A stretch of DNA of 64,000 nucleotides from the NCBI GenBank assembly GCA_947573135.1, contig CANPDU010000008.1:1-64000 (forward strand). The letters are read 5' to 3'. Of the stretch, positions 35,486-44,168 are shown one piece after another; within the stretch, counting starts at the first letter, position 1; each line of letters opens with the position of its first letter. The translations under genes were made by a program, and so were the position numbers. Source of the DNA: an uncultured Bacteroidales bacterium (GTDB lineage Bacteria; Bacteroidota; Bacteroidia; Bacteroidales; Muribaculaceae). Under the pieces are notes generated by a model that was given only the letters and a program-made list of their open reading frames with translations, made no database searches and had not been told where the DNA came from.

Positions 35486-35521
35486 GGCCGATGGCGTCGG
35501 GAATATCCAACGCCACCGGCC
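35486..35521 (-). promoter_or_regulatory. strong hairpin between rpsJ and rplC, candidate S10-operon control element
   Basis: GGCCGGTGGCGTTGG pairs with CCGACGCCATCGGCC over 15 bp (two wobble pairs) around a short AT-rich loop, inside a 102-base gap. No T-run follows, so it is not a classical terminator. In E. coli the S10 operon is controlled by uL4 binding to a leader hairpin; here rpsJ follows fusA and the only large hairpin sits after rpsJ, just before rplC-rplD. Function is inferred. Confidence 0.6.
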
Positions 35522-35533
35522 GGAATGATTCTA

Positions 35534-35839
35534 TCAGACTTTGATCTGCACTTCAACACCACTGGGAAGTTCGAGCTTCATGAGGGCGTCGACTGTCTTT
35601 GCTGTCGAATTGTAGATATCGATAAGACGCTTGAACGATGAAAGCTGGAACTGTTCGCGCGATTTCTTATTGACGAAAGTCGAGCGGTTGACAGTAAAGA
35701 TACGCTTGTGGGTCGGCAGGGGAATTGGACCGCTGACAACCGCGCCTGTAGCTTTCACAGTCTTTACGATCTTCTCAGCCGATTTGTCGACGAGGTTGTG
35801 ATCGTAAGATTTCAGTTTGATTCTGATTTTCTGGCTCAT
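35534..35839 (-). CDS. rpsJ: 30S ribosomal protein uS10
   Basis: 101 residues. Head protein, also the NusB partner in antitermination. [40 protein letters not shown] and the C-terminal [15 protein letters not shown] are canonical. It comes 24 bases after fusA, with no tuf gene between, and 102 bases before rplC. Confidence 0.97.
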   Translation of the reverse strand: MSQKIRIKLKSYDHNLVDKSAEKIVKTVKATGAVVSGPIPLPTHKRIFTVNRSTFVNKKSREQFQLSSFKRLIDIYNSTAKTVDALMKLELPSGVEVQIKV

Positions 35840-35863
35840 TGTTTATGCTGAATTTTTTTGATT

Positions 35864-37990
35864 TTACTTTAAGAGATCAACTCGGCCCTGGCATTCTGTA
35901 AGAACGTTCTTGGCAATCGACGACGACACTTCACTGTAGTGTGAGAAAGTCATTGTCGAGGTAGCACGACCGCTGGTGATTGTACGGAGAGCGGTTACAT
36001 AGCCGAACATTTCGGCGAGCGGAGCCTGAGCTTTCACGACACGTGCGCCCGAACGGCTTGTTTCCATACCCTCTACCTGACCGCGGCGTTTGTTAAGGTC
36101 GGAGATAACGTCACCCATCGATTCTTCGGGAGTAACGACCTCGATCTTCATGATAGGCTCGAGAAGCACAGGACCTGCCTTTTCAGAAGCCTTCTTGAAT
36201 GCCTGAATTGCGCAGAGTTCGAACGAGAGCTGATCAGAGTCAACCGGGTGGAACGATCCGTCGATCACAGTCACTTTAAGATGTTCAACCGGGAAGCCGG
36301 CAAGAACGCCGTTCTTCATAGCTGTAGTGAAACCTTTCTGGATCGAAGGAATGAATTCCTTAGGAATGTTGCCGCCTTTGACTTCGTCGACAAACTGGAG
36401 ACTGCCTTCAAAGCCTTCGTCAACCGGTTCGACACGTACGATAATATCGGCGAACTTACCACGACCACCGGTCTGCTTCTTGAATACTTCGCGAAGTTCG
36501 ACAGGTTTGGTAATAGCTTCCTTATATGTAACCTGAGGACGGCCCTGGTTGCACTCTACCTTAAATTCACGACGCAGACGGTCTATGATGATATCAAGGT
36601 GAAGCTCACCCATACCTGAGATAACAGTCTGACCGGTCTCTTCATTGGTTTCGACGCGGAATGTCGGATCTTCTTCAGCAAGTTTCTGCAGACCTACACC
36701 AAGTTTGTCGAGGTCTTTCTGAGTTTTGGGCTCAACTGCGATACCGATAACGGGATCGGGGAATTCCATTGCTTCGAGTACGATAGGAGCCTCTTCAGCG
36801 CAGAGAGTATCACCGGTGCGGATATCCTTGAAGCCTACGCCTGCGCCGATATCGCCGCAACCGATCTTCTCCATGGGGTTCTGCTTGTTGGAGTGCATCT
36901 GGAACAAACGAGACACGCGTTCCTTTTTGCCTGAACGTGCATTGAGGATATAAGATCCGGCAACGACATCACCCGAATAAACACGGAAAAATGTCAGACG
37001 GCCTACATAGGGGTCGGTAGCGATCTTGAATGCAAGCGCACACATCGGGTCTTCAGCTGACGGATGACGGGTTTCAACCTTGTCGGGATCATCTACAGAA
37101 TGACCTTCGATGGCACCCGCATCGCTTGGGCTGGGCAGATATGCGCAGACTGCGTCAAGCAGGCACTGGACGCCTTTATTTTTGAACGAAGATCCGCAGA
37201 TCATCGGCACGACATTCATTGAAAGTGTCGCAGCGCGAAGAGCCTTCTTGATCTCTTCTTCAGTGATGGTCGAAGGATCATCGAAATATTTAGCCATCAG
37301 ATCGTCGTCATATTCAGCGATCTTTTCAAGCATTTTGTCACGCCATTCCTCAGCCTCTGCCTGGAGATTTGCAGGCACATCCTCTACACTGTAGTCAGCG
37401 CCCATGCTCTCGTCATGCCAGAAGATAGCCTTCATGCGGATAAGGTCAACGACGCCCTTGAATGTCTCTTCAGCTCCGATAGGAATCTGAATGGGGCATG
37501 GATTTGCGCCAAGCACCTCTTTGAGCTGACGCACAACTTCAAAGAAGTTTGCGCCCGAACGGTCCATCTTGTTGACATAACCGATACGGGGCACATTATA
37601 TTTATCAGCCTGACGCCACACAGTCTCAGACTGAGGCTCTACACCGCCGACAGCGCAGAACGTAGCGACAGCGCCGTCGAGCACACGGAGCGAGCGTTCA
37701 ACCTCAACTGTGAAGTCGACGTGTCCCGGAGTGTCAATAAGGTTGATTTTATATTTTTCGTCATTATATTTCCAGAAAGTCGTCGTTGCGGCCGAAGTGA
37801 TTGTGATACCACGCTCCTGTTCCTGTTCCATCCAGTCCATGGTTGCTGCACCATCGTGAACCTCTCCGATCTTGTGTGTAAGACCGGTGTAGAAAAGGAT
37901 ACGCTCGGACGTAGTGGTCTTACCGGCATCGATGTGAGCCATAATGCCGATATTTCTGGTATATTTAAGTAATTCGTCTGATTTAGCCAT
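35864..37990 (-). CDS. fusA: elongation factor G
   Basis: 708-residue translocase GTPase. The G domain carries AHIDAGKTT (P-loop), the switch I sequence [17 protein letters not shown] and NKMD. Domains II-V follow, with [14 protein letters not shown] and a C-terminal [20 protein letters not shown]. Length is normal. Some Bacteroidetes carry a second EF-G copy used during starvation (EF-G2 in Bacteroides thetaiotaomicron); this one lies in the str cluster and should be the primary factor. Confidence 0.97.
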   Translation of the reverse strand: MAKSDELLKYTRNIGIMAHIDAGKTTTSERILFYTGLTHKIGEVHDGAATMDWMEQEQERGITITSAATTTFWKYNDEKYKINLIDTPGHVDFTVEVERSLRVLDGAVATFCAVGGVEPQSETVWRQADKYNVPRIGYVNKMDRSGANFFEVVRQLKEVLGANPCPIQIPIGAEETFKGVVDLIRMKAIFWHDESMGADYSVEDVPANLQAEAEEWRDKMLEKIAEYDDDLMAKYFDDPSTITEEEIKKALRAATLSMNVVPMICGSSFKNKGVQCLLDAVCAYLPSPSDAGAIEGHSVDDPDKVETRHPSAEDPMCALAFKIATDPYVGRLTFFRVYSGDVVAGSYILNARSGKKERVSRLFQMHSNKQNPMEKIGCGDIGAGVGFKDIRTGDTLCAEEAPIVLEAMEFPDPVIGIAVEPKTQKDLDKLGVGLQKLAEEDPTFRVETNEETGQTVISGMGELHLDIIIDRLRREFKVECNQGRPQVTYKEAITKPVELREVFKKQTGGRGKFADIIVRVEPVDEGFEGSLQFVDEVKGGNIPKEFIPSIQKGFTTAMKNGVLAGFPVEHLKVTVIDGSFHPVDSDQLSFELCAIQAFKKASEKAGPVLLEPIMKIEVVTPEESMGDVISDLNKRRGQVEGMETSRSGARVVKAQAPLAEMFGYVTALRTITSGRATSTMTFSHYSEVSSSIAKNVLTECQGRVDLLK

Positions 37991-38032
37991 TTTGAGTATT
38001 CCGATAGAAATTTATATTCAATGACATTAATA

Positions 38033-38509
38033 TTAGAAGCGGAAGTGAGCGAATGCGCGGTTAGCTTCAGCCATTTTGTGCATATCCTCTTTGCGTTTGA
38101 ATGCGCCGCCCTGATCGTTGAATGCGTCAACGATTTCTGCGGCAAGCTTATCGGCCATAGTTTTGCCGCCACGCTTGCGGGCATAAAGGATAAGATTTTT
38201 CATTGAAATAGATTCCTTGCGGTCCGGACGGATTTCAGTCGGAACCTGAAAAGTAGCGCCGCCCACACGACGAGATTTCACCTCTACCTGAGGCGTAACA
38301 TTTTCGAGAGCTTTCTTCCAGATCTCAAGGGCGGTCATTTCTTCATTAGGCAGCTTAGACTTCACAGTCTCGAGCGCGTCATAAAAGATTGTGAAAGCGG
38401 TGTTTTTTTTGCCGTCATACATCAGATGATTGACAAACTTTGTAACTCTCACATCATTAAAAACGGGATCGGGCAAAATGATCCGTTTCTTAGGTTTAGC
38501 CTTTCTCAT
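38033..38509 (-). CDS. rpsG: 30S ribosomal protein uS7
   Basis: 158 residues. Nucleates the 30S head and lines the E site. [39 protein letters not shown] and [10 protein letters not shown] are characteristic. In E. coli uS7 represses the str operon by binding the rpsL-rpsG gap; here that gap is 205 bases and structured. Confidence 0.97.
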   Translation of the reverse strand: MRKAKPKKRIILPDPVFNDVRVTKFVNHLMYDGKKNTAFTIFYDALETVKSKLPNEEMTALEIWKKALENVTPQVEVKSRRVGGATFQVPTEIRPDRKESISMKNLILYARKRGGKTMADKLAAEIVDAFNDQGGAFKRKEDMHKMAEANRAFAHFRF

Positions 38510-38714
38510 TTTAAATAATACGTTGTGTTTTTGATTGCTTGGTTGCTTTCTTCTTTCAATCTTCAGCCGGTCCTCCGACCGCGCTTACTCAACCTGTTTT
38601 AAGGCAGCTTTACAAGAAATTCAAAAACGAGTTAATTTGATAAATTAAAAAATTTACTCGCGGTGCGTTTAGTAAACTTCACCTGCAACAATTCCTGACT
38701 GGAACAGTTACAGA
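38510..38714 (-). promoter_or_regulatory. structured rpsL-rpsG intergenic region, candidate S7 target
   Basis: No ORF is seen. Directly after the rpsL stop, CTGTAAC...TTGTTGCAG forms a long interrupted hairpin (38683-38713, 12 pairs, 5-base loop). Next, TTTACT/AGTAAA is followed by six T residues (about 38651-38676), resembling a weak attenuator. Further on, CGGTC-GGAG-GACCG (38568-38581) makes a compact hairpin. The E. coli counterpart is where uS7 controls translation; conservation of that control here is inferred from position. Confidence 0.5.
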
Positions 38715-39104
38715 TTACTTCTTGGCTGCACCTGCCTTAGGACGCTTGGCTCCGTATTTCGAGCGACGCTGCGTGCGGTCTTTCACTCCGCTGGTATCGA
38801 GTGTGCCACGAACGATATGGTAACGAACACCAGGAAGGTCTTTCACACGACCGCCACGGACAAGCACGATTGAGTGCTCCTGAAGGTTGTGACCTTCGCC
38901 GGGGATGTATGAGTTGACTTCTTTACCGTTAGTGAGGCGCACACGTGCGACCTTACGCATTGCCGAGTTAGGCTTTTTGGGAGTGGTAGTGTACACACGC
39001 ACGCACACACCGCGACGCTGCGGACATGAATCAAGTGCGGGAGACTTACTCTTGTCCTCAAGAGCCACACGTCCTTTTCTTACTAATTGCTGAATGGTAG
39101 GCAT
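38715..39104 (-). CDS. rpsL: 30S ribosomal protein uS12
   Basis: 129 residues. Decoding-centre protein. [40 protein letters not shown] and [20 protein letters not shown] are canonical. The Lys of TTTPKKPNS (E. coli Lys42) is the wild-type residue, so streptomycin resistance at that position is not indicated. First gene of the supercluster, with a leader of about 135 bases. Confidence 0.97.
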   Translation of the reverse strand: MPTIQQLVRKGRVALEDKSKSPALDSCPQRRGVCVRVYTTTPKKPNSAMRKVARVRLTNGKEVNSYIPGEGHNLQEHSIVLVRGGRVKDLPGVRYHIVRGTLDTSGVKDRTQRRSKYGAKRPKAGAAKK

Positions 39105-39247
39105 CTTAGTTTTTTTAGTTCTTAAAATGTTTTCTTATCTCTTTTCTTTACTTTTAACTCTATTTATCAGACGCCGCAAACCCACCTATCGCTCTATCAT
39201 TCAAAAACTTAGCGACAGAAGGGCACACAAAGCCTTTTAAATCGCTG

Positions 39248-39278
39248 CAAAATTAGCACTTTTTTTTCTGATATCCAA
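39248..39278 (-). promoter_or_regulatory. promoter of the str-S10-spc-alpha supercluster
   Basis: On the minus strand TTG (39278-39276), a 20-base spacer and TAATTTTG (39255-39248) match the consensus. Start of transcription is predicted near 39244, leaving a leader of about 140 bases before rpsL. It is the only well-formed promoter seen for the 31-gene cluster. The remainder of 39105-39311 contains no gene; a TGATATCC/GAATATCA hairpin (39269-39299) overlaps the -33 region. Confidence 0.75.
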
Positions 39279-39311
39279 ATATTTTTCCATTGAATATCAA
39301 TTTTTTATCTT

Positions 39312-41522
39312 CTACCCTATTTTTTCGATCAACAGTGTGACGCCATGCCACGATGATACAGCATCGAGCAGCTCGACCATATCCGGCCAGACATCTGCCG
39401 ACAGAAAACGACGGCCGAAACGTCTGAGAAGCTCAATGGTGAGTTTACCGTCGGCGAATTTAGATGTTATCACGAATTCTCCGGCATCATTGCGGACAAA
39501 ACGTCCGAGTTTCTCAAGCGAACTTTCCGAAACAGTATAATTTTCAGGGACAGTAATGGCAATTCGGGTTATATACTCTTTTGCCGCATCAGTGACAATC
39601 GCATCTACTCTCTCGCGATCATTTTTCAGAAGCTCCGACTGCGTTTCCATAAGTTTGCCTACCGACAGAAGCACATTTTTGCCGGCACGCTTTACAAGAT
39701 CATGCATATTATAATCGACTTCATAAACCAACTTGGATGCTTTAGGATCTATACCCGCAGCCAAAATCGAACCCTTGACCGAATCAATGTGTACGTCACG
39801 ATGAAATTTTTTGACTTCAGACTCAAAGTCATCGACCTGATCAATACGGGCATCTGCATAACGTGCGAGGCGGTCTGTAGCCTTTTTCCCATTTTCTTTG
39901 ATAGCGACATCAAGTCCGAAACCATTAAAATAATCCAGATAAGCATTTGTGACATCTTCATCACTAAGCAGCGACAAGTGGGGAAGCTTGGTTACTCCGG
40001 AGCATGAAGTCTTACGGTTTACCGACAAGGTCGTCCCGTCAATCTCAACATTTATTTCGCTGTACTTTCGGTTTCGCATAGCCCGTCCATCAGGAAGAGC
40101 GACAAAGTTGGTATCAGTGCCAGGATACTCACCTTTCAACTGTTTTTTGTTGAGCACGTGGGCTATACGGCCCGAATAACAAGGATGTAGCTCCGAAGGA
40201 GCCAAAATCGATTGTGGCGGCAGATAATAACGCTTCCCGCCGGGCAAAGCACTCCCTGTGATAAGACTGAACACTGACGCTGCAACGTCTATTGGCTCAT
40301 TGTAATTGGGCGTAGTCATGACCGAAAGTAAAGAATCTCCGACAAAAACGTTGAGCATACTGCTCAATTGAATATCAAAAACCAACGGAGACAACCCTTG
40401 ATCAGAAACATAATAAGCAAAGGTCAGCAGATTATAGGCACAGTCCGATACTTCTTCAAGCGTCTTCTCTCCGGATTTAAGCGCCTGAGAAAGCTGTCGC
40501 AGTGCATTTGCACCATTTTTCAGCGACGACTTCAGCATATCCTTTCCCGCTTCGGGATAAAAAAACTTCTCTCGCATAGCCCACCATTCATTTTTAATAA
40601 ATGAGGGAGAGGGATTTGGAACGACACCTATCATCGACGAACTTTTAGGAGTAAAGCCGTCAGCCTCGCGGTTATAGACATACAGCTTGACTGCAGGAGA
40701 CTGTAACATGTCGCTGTAAAACAGACGCGGCCTGGCCGGAATGTCAGACAACTTCATGTCAAGATGAAAGTTACCCATGCCGTCACGATAACCGACAAAA
40801 TCAGGCGCGCCGTTAAGGAGGCGGTAGGTCGACGACAATTTGCCGTCAAGCAACAGACTGACAGTATAATCCATCACAGGATAATCCTCGCGGAGAATAA
40901 ACATCATCGGATCAAGATGCGCATTGTGAATGTCGTGACTTACATATATATAGTAATCAATTATATCGCCGACTTCGAGGCCGGGCACGGCAAGCTTGCG
41001 ACGACTCTCCTTATTTTTCTTTCCTTCTCTGACTTCTATATATTCGTCAGTGTCAATTTCTATTTCCCGTCCGTCAGGTTTAATCACCTTTACTCCCATG
41101 GCTGTGCGATGTTTCCGTCGCGAAACGCCATATTTTCTGGTAACATTAGTTGCAAAATCAAATTCAGAAAACTCTTCAAGAGCTGCTTTATCATTGATGT
41201 ACACAAGCATACGTTGAAGATCGCCACCTTCTATATGTTTGTCGCGCGAAAATCGAATAGTGCCGGGCATACGTCCCGGTTCGGTGTTGCGCAACACAGT
41301 CAGTCCGTTATAGACAGCCAGATAAACAGCGGATTCGTTTTTATATTTATCAGGGATCTCCCTGACATCAAATGCAGGCAAATCCAATGAATAGACCCAC
41401 GCCTTGGTTTCATCAGCAAAGCGCCGGTAGTCTGAGGCATCATCAGCCGAGACATTTGTCACTGCGATTATTGACAGCAATGATACAGACAGGATTCGTC
41501 TGAAATTGACTTTAGCATTCAT
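39312..41522 (-). CDS. DUF3857-type periplasmic protein with degenerate transglutaminase-like region
   Basis: 736 residues. A signal peptide ends TNVSADD. The first half (about 50-330) looks like DUF3857, a beta-rich domain (MGVKVIKPDGREIEIDTDEY, RRKLAVPGLEVGDIIDYYIY) usually joined to a transglutaminase core. The region where the core should be (about 340-470) has no Cys-His-Asp triad: no YGDCKD-like motif and a hydrophobic stretch instead. The C-terminal part is beta-rich. Its neighbour at 41547-43349 keeps the triad and lies 24 bases upstream in the same transcript, so the two probably work together. Confidence 0.72.
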   Translation of the reverse strand: MNAKVNFRRILSVSLLSIIAVTNVSADDASDYRRFADETKAWVYSLDLPAFDVREIPDKYKNESAVYLAVYNGLTVLRNTEPGRMPGTIRFSRDKHIEGGDLQRMLVYINDKAALEEFSEFDFATNVTRKYGVSRRKHRTAMGVKVIKPDGREIEIDTDEYIEVREGKKNKESRRKLAVPGLEVGDIIDYYIYVSHDIHNAHLDPMMFILREDYPVMDYTVSLLLDGKLSSTYRLLNGAPDFVGYRDGMGNFHLDMKLSDIPARPRLFYSDMLQSPAVKLYVYNREADGFTPKSSSMIGVVPNPSPSFIKNEWWAMREKFFYPEAGKDMLKSSLKNGANALRQLSQALKSGEKTLEEVSDCAYNLLTFAYYVSDQGLSPLVFDIQLSSMLNVFVGDSLLSVMTTPNYNEPIDVAASVFSLITGSALPGGKRYYLPPQSILAPSELHPCYSGRIAHVLNKKQLKGEYPGTDTNFVALPDGRAMRNRKYSEINVEIDGTTLSVNRKTSCSGVTKLPHLSLLSDEDVTNAYLDYFNGFGLDVAIKENGKKATDRLARYADARIDQVDDFESEVKKFHRDVHIDSVKGSILAAGIDPKASKLVYEVDYNMHDLVKRAGKNVLLSVGKLMETQSELLKNDRERVDAIVTDAAKEYITRIAITVPENYTVSESSLEKLGRFVRNDAGEFVITSKFADGKLTIELLRRFGRRFLSADVWPDMVELLDAVSSWHGVTLLIEKIG

Positions 41523-41546
41523 GAGAATTAAGATTATCAGGTGATT

Positions 41547-43349
41547 TTATTTATTCTTTATAAGCTCTATCTGACTGCTACAGACCTCGTTCCATTCGGC
41601 GACCATATTATTCCAGTCTGCAAGTTGCGCCAAAGGCATGCGTGTATTGTTGACTGTCACCGTCTTTACAACTGCCACCTTCTGCACCTCGGATACGAAT
41701 TCACAGACAAGTTCCACGTTGCCGTTTTCGGCATGAAAGACTTCCGGAAGTTCTCCTATACTGTAGCCGTCAGGAATATTAAGAACCGACTTGCAGATTA
41801 TCTTTACCGGAAACATAAATTCGTAGTCACTGCGGCGGTCAACCGGATCTATACGCCTGACAAACATATCATCATTCGTATTTAGATCTACATACATCCT
41901 GTCACCTGCATCGACTACAGCATTATCGTCGGTAAGAGAAGCTGTCAGCTCATAGACACCATCGTCTACATATTTGCCTTCTATACTTCCCTGAATCACC
42001 TCTACTTTTGGCCTTGGCCTGATTTCCAGTTCAAGCACATCTTCCTTATATGTCCTGTTAAGGCCGTAGACCGATGAAAGAAATGCTTCGAGCATGTCAC
42101 CCGTATAACGTTTTCGTCCATGCCCGGTCAGACACCCCTCGGAAATATCATATTCATACAGCCCGTCGCACACAACATTATCAGGGGACCGGCGGGGTAT
42201 TCTGATCAATTTATATCCGCCGGCTGTAAACATAATCGCATCTTTGCCCTGAATACTGAAAGGTATATCACAGGAGGAGATATATTCATATGTGGCATCA
42301 AGATAAAGTGTGTCATTCTCAGCCGGGGCAATACAAATCATATGATCGGTTGCGGCAAGTGACGGATAATCGGCAATGTCAAACGGTATATGCTTCGTTC
42401 CGATACACGCTACTGACGCATCAACTCCGGCACGGTTAAGCAATGTCGCCAGCAGTAAAGCCATTCCTTTACAGTCACCGTATTGCTTTCTGATCACTTC
42501 AGCCGGAACATCGGGACGATAGCCCGCCTCTCCTTCTTCATTAGCGACATACCTGATCTTGCTTTGCACATATTTATATAAACCGGCTATTATCGCCCGG
42601 CGGTCTTTCGCATCACCGGCCGCTTCAGCCAATATACGCGAGACATCAGGGATCACAGTATCGACATCAAGCATCTTACGATGGAAGTCATAAAGGTCTT
42701 CGACTCCGGAGAAATAGCCCTTTATCAGTATAAATGGCTCTGTAACCATAGCCGGAGGAGACGATTTGTCATCCGCTATACCCGGAAGATCTGTTATCGC
42801 AAATGTTACGACACGCGATCCATCAAGATTAGTGATATCATTGCGAATTATATTCTCCTTGGGGAAATTCAATTCAGCAAGTTCAATGCCGGAACACGAG
42901 GCCGGAAACTCAAACTTCACAAGTTTACTCCGTGTCGGATATATATCCGACAGTCCGATCTTCGCAAAGTGGGCGAAATTTTTGAATGTTCGTTTGAATT
43001 CTGCTTTGGCTTTTGCTCCTTTTGCCTTCAGATCAAGCTCGAAAAAACATATATAGCTGTCGTTATGAAAGACGCCCGAAGAATTAATATTTTTATATTG
43101 CGGTTTACCGCCCGAAGCTTTATCGAGGCTTATATCATTACTGTAGAAACAATGAGGGACGACAGTTGCAGAGTGACGGGTGGCTTCATACTCTGTTCGT
43201 TCTTCGGCCTTCACTATATAGCCTGACGGAGTTTCGACGACACGATAGCTCTCGTATGCGTCAGCTATCACGACATTGTCCGGCGTCGCGGCTAAAACCG
43301 ACGGCGACATTGCAAGCAAGAATACCGATAGGGCAATGACGGCTTTCAT
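41547..43349 (-). CDS. DUF3857/transglutaminase-like periplasmic protein
   Basis: 600 residues with signal peptide (MSPSVLAATPD). A DUF3857-like domain (about 30-240) is followed by a transglutaminase-like core. The triad is visible as Cys of YGDCKGMALLLATLLNRAG (near residue 291), His of ATDHMICIAP (near 336) and Asp of LYLDATYEY (near 350). A beta-rich C-terminal domain follows. Such cores may be proteases or amidases rather than cross-linkers; the substrate is unknown. First gene of a two-gene operon with the degenerate paralogue-like protein, behind a promoter with repeated TTTGTCATTT. Confidence 0.8.
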   Translation of the reverse strand: MKAVIALSVFLLAMSPSVLAATPDNVVIADAYESYRVVETPSGYIVKAEERTEYEATRHSATVVPHCFYSNDISLDKASGGKPQYKNINSSGVFHNDSYICFFELDLKAKGAKAKAEFKRTFKNFAHFAKIGLSDIYPTRSKLVKFEFPASCSGIELAELNFPKENIIRNDITNLDGSRVVTFAITDLPGIADDKSSPPAMVTEPFILIKGYFSGVEDLYDFHRKMLDVDTVIPDVSRILAEAAGDAKDRRAIIAGLYKYVQSKIRYVANEEGEAGYRPDVPAEVIRKQYGDCKGMALLLATLLNRAGVDASVACIGTKHIPFDIADYPSLAATDHMICIAPAENDTLYLDATYEYISSCDIPFSIQGKDAIMFTAGGYKLIRIPRRSPDNVVCDGLYEYDISEGCLTGHGRKRYTGDMLEAFLSSVYGLNRTYKEDVLELEIRPRPKVEVIQGSIEGKYVDDGVYELTASLTDDNAVVDAGDRMYVDLNTNDDMFVRRIDPVDRRSDYEFMFPVKIICKSVLNIPDGYSIGELPEVFHAENGNVELVCEFVSEVQKVAVVKTVTVNNTRMPLAQLADWNNMVAEWNEVCSSQIELIKNK

Positions 43350-43379
43350 GACAAAAAGATTTTAAAGTTTATGATTTCG

Positions 43380-43412
43380 CAAAGATATCAATTATTTTGT
43401 CATTTCACACAA
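43380..43412 (-). promoter_or_regulatory. promoter of the DUF3857 pair
   Basis: TATCTTTG on the minus strand (43387-43380), 30 bases before the ATG, with TTG at 43412-43410 at a slightly long spacing of 22. The repeat TTTGTCATTT lies in the spacer. Confidence 0.5.
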
Positions 43413-43492
43413 AGTTGCCACTTTTTTTAGCGTCAATCTGATTTTTTTGTCATTTATGGCATCTCTATGGCTATACGCGCACACAAATGACA
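43396..43492. repeat. two direct and one inverted copy of TTTGTCATTT around the promoter
   Basis: TTTGTCATTT occurs at 43396-43405 and 43446-43455, exactly 50 bases apart, and the inverse (AAATGACA) at 43485-43492. The first copy lies between the -33 and -7 elements of the DUF3857-pair promoter. The second and the inverted copy can pair as a hairpin in the rfbC transcript. Apart from these repeats and the promoter, the gap 43350-43544 holds nothing recognisable. Confidence 0.5.
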
Positions 43493-43544
43493 GGATAACC
43501 ATTCAAAAGTCTTCCATCAAAGCGCCATCAGACTCAGAATATAA

Positions 43545-44096
43545 TTACAGGCTGAATTTTTCAGCATCCGCAAAACAAACGCCCTTCAGATCTTTTTCCG
43601 AAAACAACAATTCTCCTACCGGCAACGGAAATTCTATTGCGATATCGGCATCTTTGAAACTTATGCAGCGTTCTGCACGAGGACAATATACGTTGTCGAC
43701 CTTATACTGAAAAATCGCTGTTTCACTTACGACTACAAAACCGTGGGCATAACCGCGCGGCACGAAAAGCTGGCAGCCGTTGTCAGCCGACAGTTCAAAA
43801 GATTGCCAACGCCCGAATGTCGGTGAATAAGTACGAAGATCTAAAGCATAGTCAATGACTTTACCCTCTGAAACTCTCACAAGCTTGGCCTGAGCAGCAT
43901 CTCCGGCCTGATAATGAAGACCGCGGGCCACTCCACGATGAGATTTTGATTCATTATCCTGAAGAAAATCTACCTTGCCGATATGCGCTTCAAATTCGTC
44001 ACGCCGGTATGTCTCGCAGAAATAACCGCGGGAATCTCCATGTCGCACCGGGGTAATCATCCATACCCCGTCAAGCTCGGTTTTCGTGAAAGTCAT
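43545..44096 (-). CDS. rfbC: dTDP-4-dehydrorhamnose 3,5-epimerase
   Basis: 183 residues, RmlC cupin. Epimerises C3 and C5 of dTDP-4-keto-6-deoxyglucose, third step of dTDP-L-rhamnose synthesis. GDSRGYFCETYRRDEF, DNESKSHRGVARGLHYQ with the catalytic His, and RVSEGKVIDYALDLR with FVPRGYAHGFVV are diagnostic. The other rfb genes are not in the window, so it is an orphan here. Transcribed divergently from the GlmU-like gene with overlapping promoters. Confidence 0.94.
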   Translation of the reverse strand: MTFTKTELDGVWMITPVRHGDSRGYFCETYRRDEFEAHIGKVDFLQDNESKSHRGVARGLHYQAGDAAQAKLVRVSEGKVIDYALDLRTYSPTFGRWQSFELSADNGCQLFVPRGYAHGFVVVSETAIFQYKVDNVYCPRAERCISFKDADIAIEFPLPVGELLFSEKDLKGVCFADAEKFSL

Positions 44097-44122
44097 ATTG
44101 CTTTTAACTTCTTATTTTCACG

Positions 44123-44130
44123 CAAAATTA
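44123..44130 (-). promoter_or_regulatory. -7 box of rfbC
   Basis: TAATTTTG on the minus strand, 27 bases before the rfbC start. No good TTG at -33. Confidence 0.5.
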
Positions 44131-44142
44131 CGATATTTTATG

Positions 44143-44150
44143 TAGTTTTG
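44143..44150 (+). promoter_or_regulatory. -7 box of the GlmU-like gene
   Basis: TAGTTTTG on the plus strand, 19 bases before the ATG at 44169. It lies 12 bases from the oppositely oriented rfbC box, so the two promoters overlap. The -33 element is weak. Confidence 0.5.
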
Positions 44151-44168
44151 CGAATAAATTCATCAAAA

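Noticed and set aside
35840-35863. Possible tuf gene between fusA and rpsJ
   Set aside because: The gap is 24 bases; tuf is simply absent here and must be elsewhere in the genome.
39269-39299. TGATATCC/GAATATCA hairpin as a terminator of the DUF3857 gene
   Set aside because: It lies upstream of the str promoter but the T-run follows it only on the plus strand, where no gene ends; on the minus strand an A-tract follows.
42681-43226. 181-residue plus-strand ORF over the transglutaminase-like gene
   Set aside because: Antisense shadow with no family features.
43983-44168. Upstream extension of the GlmU-like ORF
   Set aside because: It overlaps rfbC in antisense and the divergent promoters; the conserved protein begins at the ATG at 44169.
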